The notes beneath the pieces were generated by a model. It worked only from the letters and a program-made list of their open reading frames with translations. It did not search any database and was not told the DNA's origin. Positions 1-5,623 of a stretch of DNA of 6,459 bases are shown piece after piece. The position numbers were made by a program, and so were the translations under genes. Each line of letters opens with the position of its first letter. The first letter of the stretch is position 1. This DNA is from Spirochaetia bacterium (GTDB lineage Bacteria > Spirochaetota > UBA4802 > UBA5550): assembly GCA_031289575.1 (NCBI GenBank), contig JAITPE010000100.1:1-6459 (forward strand), in the 5' to 3' direction.

Positions 1-405
1 CAGACCGACTATGCCGGCCGAACGGATGGCCTCTATGATTTCATCTTTTGAAAAATCTTCGATATTGGGGGTGGCGTCAAGGCGCGCGGGCCTGTTGTAA
101 GAGCCGCCCGATTCGACCACAACGACATTCCTGTTGCCGAATACGGTGAACATTTCCTTGATTTCGACAACCTTTCCCGGAACAGAGGAATGGACATTGG
201 CGCTCAAAGGGCCGCCGGCTTTTCCTATCAACTGTCCTTCTTCCACAATATCACCGGCTTTGACAACAGGCTCGGCCTGAGCGCCTATATGCTGCTGAAG
301 CGATATATAGCAGGCGCCCGGAACCGGAAGGTTTGAAAATTTTGATTCTTTAGTATGCTTGCTTTCAGGAGGATGTATTCCGCCGTGAAAGGTTGAAAAA
401 AACAT
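1..405 (-). CDS. rnfC: Electron transport complex subunit RnfC, N-terminal part (runs off the left edge)
   Basis: This is the first 135 codons of RnfC, the peripheral, Fe-S- and NADH-binding subunit of the membrane Rnf complex, which couples ferredoxin:NAD+ electron transfer to ion pumping. The visible protein begins MFFSTFHGGIHPPESK, which carries the GGIHPPE-type N-terminal signature. A biotinyl-like region follows (about residues 42-82) with GAQAEPVVKAGDIVEEGQ and a VHSSVPGKVVEI stretch, all typical of RnfC. The fragment ends in SAGIVGL, where family members normally continue into the glycine-rich NADH/FMN-binding region. The family is usually about 430-500 residues, so roughly two thirds lie outside the window. 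I chose the ATG at 405 over the in-frame ATG at 414 because a GAGAGGG ribosome-binding sequence ends at 415, about 9 nt before 405 but directly against 414. The gene lies 5 nt after the small Cys-rich gene, so the two are almost certainly co-transcribed. Family assignment is confident. Confidence 0.93.
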   Translation of the reverse strand, partial: MFFSTFHGGIHPPESKHTKESKFSNLPVPGACYISLQQHIGAQAEPVVKAGDIVEEGQLIGKAGGPLSANVHSSVPGKVVEIKEMFTVFGNRNVVVVESGGSYNRPARLDATPNIEDFSKDEIIEAIRSAGIVGL

Positions 406-410
406 TTTGT

Positions 411-692
411 TCATCCCTCTCTGGTGGAATATATTTCGTCCTTGATGGGGAGTTCTTTTCTCAGGTTCTTTATATATGGAAAGAGCTCTCCTGCGCTCTC
501 GTAATCGTCACAATCATCCATAATTCTTCGCGCGACTGTAAAATATTTATAAAGTTTTTCTTCTCCGGAACGCTTGGACCATTTTTTCTTTATGCATTTT
601 ACCCTTAGAACATAACGGTCGGGCTCGGACTCATACTGCCTTATTACTATACAATGCTGGCAATTAGAGCAAAACAATTTCTCTTTTGACAT
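411..692 (-). CDS. Small Cys-rich protein of unknown function, upstream of rnfC
   Basis: A 93-residue soluble protein with no signal peptide or membrane segment; I do not recognise a named family with confidence. Near the N-terminus it has CSNCQHC (Cys8, Cys11, Cys14), with further cysteines at 33 and 61. This suggests a small metal-binding (zinc or Fe-S) knuckle. The middle is very basic (KCIKKKWSKR, residues 32-41), followed by EEKLYKYFTVARR, and the C-terminal half is acidic to mixed. The start is well supported: GAGGAG lies about 6 nt before the ATG at 692. It is followed after 5 nt by rnfC and sits 87 nt downstream of a ligase gene on the same strand. The rnfC coupling suggests a role in Rnf assembly, maturation or control, but that is inference from position. 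I recall similar small proteins near rnf genes in spirochaetes, without being able to verify it. That the gene is real is likely; its function is unknown. Confidence 0.8.
   Translation of the reverse strand: MSKEKLFCSNCQHCIVIRQYESEPDRYVLRVKCIKKKWSKRSGEEKLYKYFTVARRIMDDCDDYESAGELFPYIKNLRKELPIKDEIYSTREG
415..421 (-). promoter_or_regulatory. Ribosome-binding site that decides the rnfC start
   Basis: Read on the minus strand, GAGAGGG lies 9 nt before the ATG at 405. The alternative in-frame ATG at 414 would overlap the preceding stop as ATGA, but would have no spacing from this site. The site lies inside the last codons of the upstream Cys-rich gene. Confidence 0.6.
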
Positions 693-737
693 TAAAATCT
701 CCTCGGTGGGTTATAACAAACTTTAGTACAATATTTC

Positions 738-768
738 ACAATACAAATTTTATGACTTAAAGAGTCAA
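738..768 (-). promoter_or_regulatory. Possible sigma-70 promoter for the Cys-rich gene and rnfC
   Basis: In the 87-nt gap on the minus strand, TTGACT (768-763) is a good -35 match. TATTGT (743-738) is a mediocre -10, and the 19-nt spacer is longer than ideal. The gap is strongly A+T-rich, as promoters often are. The same stretch can fold into a weak 5-bp hairpin (TGACT/AGTCA), so it could instead be the 3' end of the ligase transcript. Weak call. Confidence 0.3.
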
Positions 769-779
769 GAATTTTTTAG

Positions 780-2075
780 CTATATTTCTCTGTTATCAAT
801 TACTCTTACGGCCTTGCCCGTACTTGCCGGCAGCGTCCCGGGCGACAGCAGTTCAAGCCTTGGCGTTACTGTAATAAGCGCTATAACCTCGGCCGATATT
901 TTCGATTGAAGGCAGCGGAGTTCGTTCTCATTGCCGAAAAGGTCATTTGTCTTGAGCTCGACCTTCAGATTAAGGCGGTCAAGATTATTGACACGGTTGA
1001 GGAGTATTTGATAGTTGTTGCCGACCTCGGGTATCTTCATGAGAACAGTTTCGATCTGCGAGGGAAATACGTTTACGCCGCCTACTATGAGCATATCATC
1101 CGAACGTCCTTTGATGCGGTCGATCCTGCGGTGGGTTCTTCCGCATGGACATACGCCGGGAATAACGCGGGTGAGGTCTCTCGTGCGGTAGCGGATTAAC
1201 GGCATGGCGCGCCGGTTAATATGTGTGAGCACCAATTCGCCCTCCTCACCGTCGGGAAGATTCTCCAGAGTTTCGGGATCTATTATTTCTATGATGTAGA
1301 AGTCCTCCCAGAGGTGCATTCCGTCCTTATATTCGCATTCAAAGGCAACGCCGGGGCCGTTCATTTCGGACATTCCGTATGAGTTATACGCGTCAAGGTT
1401 CCATTGTTCCTCCACCTTGTGTTTTACGCCTACCGAATAGGGCTCGGCGCCGAGGAAGGCTTTGCGTACATTGAGCTCGGCCGGGTCGACTCCCTGTTCA
1501 CGAATGGAATCAGCCAAATGAAGGGCATAACTTGGGGTTATATGCATTGCCGTTGTATGGAAATCTTCCATAAGCTGGATTTGCTTTAGAGTATTTCCGG
1601 TGGAAGCCGGAATTACCATGCAGCCGAGACGTTCGGCGCCGAGATGCATTCCAAGGCCGCCTGTAAAGAGGCCGTAGCCCATCATGTTTTGGAAAACATC
1701 GTTCGGTGTAATGCCGGTTGCCGTAAGCGAGCGGGCAACCTGATCGGACCATTCATCGATATCGTGCTGAGTATAAAATATGACTGTTGACTTGCCCGTA
1801 GTTCCGGATGACGCGTGCATGCGGACAATTTCTTTTTTGTCAACGGCAATCATACCGTCGGGGTAGCTTGTGCGCAGGTCGGTCTTTTTTGTGAAGGGGA
1901 AATCCTTGAGGTGATCAAGGGAAGTCACCTTGCTTATATCTATTTTATTTTCGGCAAAAAGCTGCCCGTAAAAAGAAGTCCCCGCGGCCAATTTAAGGGT
2001 TTCCCGCAGCTTTTGCAGCTGTAGTTTTTCCAGATCCGCACGGTCCAAGGTTTCACTTTTTTCATTCCAGAACAT
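780..2075 (-). CDS. Phenylacetate-CoA ligase (AMP-forming), PaaK family, copy 1
   Basis: A 431-residue cytoplasmic adenylating enzyme expected to convert an aryl acetate (phenylacetate, indoleacetate or similar), ATP and CoA to aryl acetyl-CoA, AMP and PPi. Family landmarks appear in order: the phosphate-binding loop SSGTTGK (residues 89-95), SYGMSE (232-237), RYRTRDLT (from 295), a CPCGR motif (309-313), the hinge-region GRSDDML (323-329) followed by GGVNVFPSQIE, and a C-terminal TGKAVRV with the candidate adenylation lysine K421. Length fits PaaK (about 430-440). The frame is open to a TTG at 2138, but I prefer the ATG at 2075: it gives the usual MFWN...ET...LEKLQLQKL N-terminus and has AAGGA 10 nt upstream. 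The gene is divergent from a second PaaK-type ligase that leads the iorAB operon. Exact substrate cannot be read from sequence; PaaK homologues linked to IorAB are generally aryl-acid ligases. The gene symbol is left open because there are two paralogues. Confidence 0.93.
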   Translation of the reverse strand: MFWNEKSETLDRADLEKLQLQKLRETLKLAAGTSFYGQLFAENKIDISKVTSLDHLKDFPFTKKTDLRTSYPDGMIAVDKKEIVRMHASSGTTGKSTVIFYTQHDIDEWSDQVARSLTATGITPNDVFQNMMGYGLFTGGLGMHLGAERLGCMVIPASTGNTLKQIQLMEDFHTTAMHITPSYALHLADSIREQGVDPAELNVRKAFLGAEPYSVGVKHKVEEQWNLDAYNSYGMSEMNGPGVAFECEYKDGMHLWEDFYIIEIIDPETLENLPDGEEGELVLTHINRRAMPLIRYRTRDLTRVIPGVCPCGRTHRRIDRIKGRSDDMLIVGGVNVFPSQIETVLMKIPEVGNNYQILLNRVNNLDRLNLKVELKTNDLFGNENELRCLQSKISAEVIALITVTPRLELLSPGTLPASTGKAVRVIDNREI

Positions 2076-2085
2076 ATTTTTTTTA

Positions 2086-2090
2086 TCCTT
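2086..2090 (-). promoter_or_regulatory. Ribosome-binding site deciding the start of ligase copy 1
   Basis: AAGGA on the minus strand is separated by 10 nt of almost pure A from the ATG at 2075. It supports the 431-residue start over the longer frame from the TTG at 2138, which overlaps a TTGACA promoter-like element. Confidence 0.55.
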
Positions 2091-2109
2091 ATCAGTCTCA
2101 AACAGTGTT

Positions 2110-2138
2110 AAACAAGAACTACGGTAGTTTAATGTCAA
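2110..2138 (-). promoter_or_regulatory. Candidate promoter of ligase copy 1
   Basis: On the minus strand a perfect TTGACA -35 hexamer (2138-2133) is followed after 17 nt by TTGTTT (2115-2110), a poor -10. The spacer contains the palindrome at 2117-2129. The perfect -35 with a weak -10 and an operator-like palindrome in the spacer would suit a regulated promoter, but the -10 match is too weak for a firm call. Confidence 0.35.
2117..2129. promoter_or_regulatory. Palindromic operator candidate A
   Basis: AACTAC-G-GTAGTT is a perfect 6-bp inverted repeat around a single central base. It lies between the candidate -35 and -10 of ligase copy 1, a classical position for a repressor site. Its core TACGGTA is the reverse complement of the core of site B. 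No regulator is encoded in the window other than possibly the ACT protein, which has no visible DNA-binding domain. Confidence 0.4.
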
Positions 2139-2151
2139 GCATAAAAAAGTT

Positions 2152-2162
2152 TTTACCGTAAA
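2152..2162. promoter_or_regulatory. Palindromic operator candidate B
   Basis: TTTAC-C-GTAAA is a perfect 5-bp inverted repeat around one central base, with the same TACCGTA core as site A in the opposite orientation. The centre-to-centre distance from site A is 34 bp, a little over three helical turns. It lies in the middle of the divergent intergenic region, upstream of the candidate promoter of the iorAB operon. Confidence 0.4.
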
Positions 2163-2176
2163 GTGCGGGTTGCGGG

Positions 2177-2206
2177 TTGCACTTCAAACTTGATGTTGCA
2201 TATAAA
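2177..2206 (+). promoter_or_regulatory. Candidate promoter of the ligase-ACT-iorAB operon
   Basis: TATAAA (2201-2206) is a good -10 match. TTGCAC (2177-2182), 18 nt upstream, is a partial -35. Transcription from here would give a leader of roughly 80 nt before the ATG at 2297. An alternative -10 is TATATC at 2263-2268, which lacks a good -35. Low confidence in the exact site. Confidence 0.3.
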
Positions 2207-2284
2207 GTTTTAGCTCCGGCGCTTTTTTTACTTGAAAAAAAAACACTTTTGTACATTCTTGTATATCTTCGCAATTCATTACAA

Positions 2285-2290
2285 ACGAGG
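2285..2290 (+). promoter_or_regulatory. Ribosome-binding site deciding the start of ligase copy 2
   Basis: ACGAGG lies 6 nt before the ATG at 2297 and 9 nt before the adjacent ATG at 2300. It rules in this start over the upstream in-frame TTG at 2177, which would add 40 residues with no family resemblance. Confidence 0.6.
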
Positions 2291-2296
2291 TTTTAT

Positions 2297-3601
2297 ATGA
2301 TGTTCAAAAAGGAAGTGGAAACAATGCGCGAAGCTGAAATGAAAGAGCTTCAGCTTGAGCGCCTCAAATGGTCACTGTCCCATGCCTATAACAATAATAA
2401 ACTATATCACGATAAGTTCGATGGAGCCGGATTTAACCCGGACAAGTTTAAGTCCCTTGAGGATATGAAACATGTTCCTTTTCTCACGAAGCAGGAGATG
2501 AGGGACGCCTACCCGTTTGGGCTTTTTGCGGTTCCCTTGGACAAGGTTGTCAGGATACATTCCTCATCGGGCACAACAGGGAACGCGACCATAGGCGGAC
2601 TTACAAAAAACGATGTCGCCGTATTCGGCGAAATCGTGGCGCGCTCGATCTGCGCGTGCGGCGGCTCCGAGAAGGATATAATTCAGGTCGCGTTCGGCTA
2701 CGGACTGTTTACCGGCGGACTGGGCCTTCATTTCGGAACCGAAACTCTCGGCGCGCTGTCGGTTCCAATATCAGGCGGGAACACCGAAAGACAGCTCATG
2801 CTCATAAAGGATTTCGGCACAACAATCATTGCCTGCACGCCGTCATACGCGATAAACGTCGCGGATTACATTGAGCGCAACAAGCCCGATTATGACATGC
2901 GCAGCACTAATCTGCGCAAGGCAATTCTGGGCTCCGAGCCGTGGTCGGAGAGAATGCGCGAGGAAATCGAAAAACGCCTTCACATTGACGCCTACGACAT
3001 CTACGGATTGAGCGAGGTCATGGGCCCGGGAGTGTCGGCCGAATGTACGGAAAAATCAGGCTTGCACCTCTGCGAAGACCACTTCTACGCGGAAATAATA
3101 GACCCGCAAACCGGCGAGCTGCTTCCCGAAGGTTCAAGCGGCGAAATAGTTTACACATCCCTCACAAAAGAGGCGTTTCCCACAATACGCTACCGCTCAA
3201 AGGATCTCACGCGCCTTTACAGAGACTCGTGCAAATGCGGCCGAACCCTTATAAAAATGGAAAGGGTCTCCGGGCGCTGTGACGATATGCTCATAATCCG
3301 CGGAGTAAACGTGTTCCCCTCACAGATAGAGCATGTGCTGATGCAGGTCGAAGGAATAGCTCCTCATTATCAGATAATACTTGACCGCAAAACGGCTATG
3401 GATGATGTCGAGGTAATGGTTGAGGTGAGTGAAAGCGGATTCTCCGATAAACTAACCGGACTTGAGGCCCTCAAGAAACGCCTTGCGGAGAAGCTCAAGA
3501 ACGTACTTGGAGTATCAATGAAGGTCACTCTCGTTGAGCCGATGACGATTGAACGCAGCGAAGGCAAGGCAAAGCGCGTCATAGACAAAAGAATTATGTA
3601 A
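2297..3601 (+). CDS. Phenylacetate-CoA ligase (AMP-forming), PaaK family, copy 2, first gene of the iorAB operon
   Basis: A 434-residue PaaK-family adenylating enzyme, predicted to make aryl acetyl-CoA from an aryl acetate, ATP and CoA. Landmarks: phosphate-binding loop SSGTTGN (residues 90-96), IYGLSE (235-240), RYRSKDLT (from 298), CKCGR (312-316), GRCDDML (from 326), RGVNVFPSQIE, and the C-terminal EGKAKRV with the candidate adenylation lysine K424. The last loop residue is Asn where copy 1 has Lys, which may reflect different substrate or kinetics. The N-terminus (MMFKKEVETM...LQLERL) matches the family pattern. The ATG at 2297 follows ACGAGG by 6 nt; the following ATG at 2300 is an equally possible start. 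It is the first gene of a plus-strand operon, with the ACT gene starting 11 nt after its stop. Clearly a paralogue of copy 1 (same motif order and spacing) but well diverged, so not a recent duplication. Co-transcription with iorAB suggests it serves the substrates of that enzyme. Confidence 0.94.
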   Translation: MMFKKEVETMREAEMKELQLERLKWSLSHAYNNNKLYHDKFDGAGFNPDKFKSLEDMKHVPFLTKQEMRDAYPFGLFAVPLDKVVRIHSSSGTTGNATIGGLTKNDVAVFGEIVARSICACGGSEKDIIQVAFGYGLFTGGLGLHFGTETLGALSVPISGGNTERQLMLIKDFGTTIIACTPSYAINVADYIERNKPDYDMRSTNLRKAILGSEPWSERMREEIEKRLHIDAYDIYGLSEVMGPGVSAECTEKSGLHLCEDHFYAEIIDPQTGELLPEGSSGEIVYTSLTKEAFPTIRYRSKDLTRLYRDSCKCGRTLIKMERVSGRCDDMLIIRGVNVFPSQIEHVLMQVEGIAPHYQIILDRKTAMDDVEVMVEVSESGFSDKLTGLEALKKRLAEKLKNVLGVSMKVTLVEPMTIERSEGKAKRVIDKRIM

Positions 3602-3612
3602 AGGGGTAAACC

Positions 3613-4044
3613 ATGAACGTTACGCAGGTATCAATATTCATAGAAAACAAGCCGGGGCATTTGCAGAAGGTTCTCAAGACATTGGCCGACTCCGGCATAA
3701 ACATCATATCGCTTACAATAGCCGAGTCAAAGGATTTCGGGGTTCTGCGCCTTATAGTTAACAATCCGTCCAAGGCGTTAGAATCATTGACGGAGAACCA
3801 TATTCTATGTTCGAGTACGGATGTCCTCGCGATTGAAATAGGCAACGAACCGGGCTCGCTCTACAGGGCGATTGATTCTTTCTCAAAAATGAATCTCAAC
3901 ATAGAATACATGTACGCCTTTTCGCAGAGGGTAAACAACAACGCCGTTATGATTTTCCGGTTTGATGATATCGAAGCCGCTAAAAAAGCGCTCTCGGAGA
4001 CCAAACACAAAATCATAAAAAACACTGACATAGTCGGAGAATAA
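3613..4044 (+). CDS. Tandem ACT-domain protein (probable amino-acid-binding regulator)
   Basis: A 143-residue protein made almost entirely of two ACT domains, about residues 3-66 and 70-137. Each begins with a beta strand followed by the ligand-loop signature: ENKPGHL (11-17) in the first and GNEPGSL (77-83) in the second. No catalytic domain, DNA-binding domain, signal peptide or membrane segment is visible, so it is a stand-alone ACT protein. ACT domains commonly bind amino acids at domain interfaces and control enzymes allosterically. Lying between an aryl-acid ligase and indolepyruvate oxidoreductase, it could sense an aromatic amino acid and adjust one of these enzymes; that is inference from context. 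It has an AAGGGG ribosome-binding sequence about 7 nt before the ATG. Its stop is 1 nt from the iorA start, so translation is probably coupled. Confidence 0.92.
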   Translation: MNVTQVSIFIENKPGHLQKVLKTLADSGINIISLTIAESKDFGVLRLIVNNPSKALESLTENHILCSSTDVLAIEIGNEPGSLYRAIDSFSKMNLNIEYMYAFSQRVNNNAVMIFRFDDIEAAKKALSETKHKIIKNTDIVGE

Positions 4045-4045
4045 A

Positions 4046-5614
4046 ATGGCGGAAAAGGTTCTACTTCTCGGAAACGAGGCCATAGCGCGCGGCGCGTACG
4101 AGGCCGGATGTCAGGTTGCCGCGGCATACCCGGGTACGCCCAGCACAGAAATTCTTGAAACAATCGCGAGAAAGTACAAAGACATCCGCTCGCAGTGGTC
4201 CCCGAACGAAAAGGTCGCGCTTGAGGTCGCGACAGGCGCGGCCATTGCCGGAGTAAGATCGCTTGCAGCCATGAAGCATGTCGGATTGAATGTAGCCGCC
4301 GACCCGCTCTTTACTTTTTCGTACACAGGAATAAACAGCGGACTCGTAATCATTAACGCGGATGATCCCGGCCCATGGAGCTCGCAAAATGAGCAGGACA
4401 ACAGGCATACGGCAAGGGCGGCCAAGGTTCCCATGATAGAACCATCCGACCCGGCCGAGGCAAAGGAGTTCACGAAATTGGCGTTCGAGATGTCCGAAAA
4501 ATTTGACGTGCCTGTAATTGTCCGCATAACAACGCGCATCGCCCATTCGCAGGGACTCGTGGAGCTTGGGGAACTATCCGGCCTGCCGGAGAAAGACTTC
4601 GTACGCAGGCCGGCCAAACATGTAATGATTCCGGTTTTTGTGCGCCAGCGCCACAAGTTCAAAGAGGATGAGCAGATCCCGCGCCTGAGAGATTTTTCAA
4701 ACAACTCGGGCTTGAACAGAATCGAATGGGGCAAGAGCAGCAAGCGCGGAATCATAACCGACAGCGTGGCCTATCAGTATGTAAAGGAAACATGTCCGGA
4801 TGATTCTATTCTAAAAATAGGCATGTGCTGGCCCATGCCCGACCGGTTGATAAAGGAATTTGCCGGCGGTGTTGAGGAAATCTGTATCGTGGAGGAACTT
4901 GACCCATATATCGAAGATTATGTAAAAAGCCTTGGAATACATGTCAATATAGGCAAAAATACCATACCGATACTCAGCGAGCTTACGCCGGAAATAGTAA
5001 ACGAGGCCCTCAACGGAAAAATCGCGGCCCGCAATGTACCGCTGTACGAAAGCTCAAAGATTCCTGAACGCCCGCCCCTGCTCTGCGCCGGGTGCCCTCA
5101 CGGCTTTGTGTATCAGGTACTCAAGAAGTTAGACCTGCATGTAAACGGCGATATAGGCTGCTATACCCTTGGAGTGCTTCCGCCCTACTCGGCCATGCAT
5201 ACTCAGGGCTGCATGGGAGCAAGCATCGGAATGCACCTCGGCATGGAAAAGGCAAAGCCCGAGATGGCCGAAAAAAGCGTTGCCATTATAGGCGACTCAA
5301 CTTTTGTGCATTCGGGCATAACCGCGCTGATAGACCTTGTGTACAATAAGGGAACCGGAACCGTAATCATTCTTGATAACAGAACCACGGCCATGACAGG
5401 GCATCAGGAACATCCGGCTACGGGAAAAACCATCAGCGGCGAAGAAACGCACACCCTTGATCTGGCAATGCTTTCCAAGGCCGTGGGAGTAAGGCGCGTT
5501 GTAACGGTTGACCCAAAGAATATGGACGAATTTGAGCGCGTTGTAAAGGAAGAGGTTGCCGCCCGGGAGCCGTCTGTAATCATATCGCTTAGAAAATGCG
5601 CGCTGCAAAAATAG
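4046..5614 (+). CDS. iorA: Indolepyruvate:ferredoxin oxidoreductase alpha subunit, short form lacking the C-terminal Fe-S domain
   Basis: The TPP-dependent catalytic subunit that, with IorB, converts aryl pyruvates plus CoA and oxidised ferredoxin to aryl acetyl-CoA, CO2 and reduced ferredoxin, or the reverse. Order of parts in 522 residues: the pyrimidine-binding domain with PGTPSTE (29-35) and SPNEKVALE (52-60); a central domain (about 235-330); the CAGCPH motif (347-352); then the TPP pyrophosphate-binding domain with GDIGCYTLG (368-376), GDSTFVHSG (416-424) and LDNRTTAMTG (from 443). Typical IorA proteins are roughly 580-650 residues and end in a ferredoxin-like domain with two CxxCxxCxxxCP clusters. 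This one stops at RKCALQK, exactly before that domain, and no such cysteines occur. It is not a frameshift: iorB starts 9 nt later with its own ribosome-binding site. GGAG sits 7 nt before the ATG, inside the end of the ACT gene. Identity is very secure; electron transfer must use a separate Fe-S protein or a different route. Confidence 0.95.
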   Translation: MAEKVLLLGNEAIARGAYEAGCQVAAAYPGTPSTEILETIARKYKDIRSQWSPNEKVALEVATGAAIAGVRSLAAMKHVGLNVAADPLFTFSYTGINSGLVIINADDPGPWSSQNEQDNRHTARAAKVPMIEPSDPAEAKEFTKLAFEMSEKFDVPVIVRITTRIAHSQGLVELGELSGLPEKDFVRRPAKHVMIPVFVRQRHKFKEDEQIPRLRDFSNNSGLNRIEWGKSSKRGIITDSVAYQYVKETCPDDSILKIGMCWPMPDRLIKEFAGGVEEICIVEELDPYIEDYVKSLGIHVNIGKNTIPILSELTPEIVNEALNGKIAARNVPLYESSKIPERPPLLCAGCPHGFVYQVLKKLDLHVNGDIGCYTLGVLPPYSAMHTQGCMGASIGMHLGMEKAKPEMAEKSVAIIGDSTFVHSGITALIDLVYNKGTGTVIILDNRTTAMTGHQEHPATGKTISGEETHTLDLAMLSKAVGVRRVVTVDPKNMDEFERVVKEEVAAREPSVIISLRKCALQK

Positions 5615-5623
5615 GAGAAAGAA

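Noticed and set aside
741..780. Intrinsic terminator after ligase copy 1
   Set aside because: Only a 5-bp TGACT/AGTCA stem is present. The T-run (TTTTTT at 772-777) lies on the plus strand, the wrong side for the minus-strand ligase, so I cannot support it.
906..1199. Antisense open frame across ligase copy 1
   Set aside because: It overlaps the conserved C-terminal motifs of the ligase on the other strand and shows no recognisable domain.
2076..2138. In-frame N-terminal extension of ligase copy 1 from a TTG at 2138
   Set aside because: The TTG is part of a TTGACA promoter-like hexamer, and the internal ATG at 2075 gives the expected family start with AAGGA upstream.
2177..2296. In-frame N-terminal extension of ligase copy 2 from a TTG at 2177
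   Set aside because: The added 40 residues have no PaaK resemblance, cover promoter-like A+T-rich sequence and lack a ribosome-binding site. The ATG at 2297 has a good one and gives the family's normal N-terminus.
4111..4755. Long antisense open frame across iorA
   Set aside because: It lies entirely opposite a confidently identified gene, its product resembles no family and is Ser/Pro/Ala-rich as shadows often are, and it has no sensible operon context.
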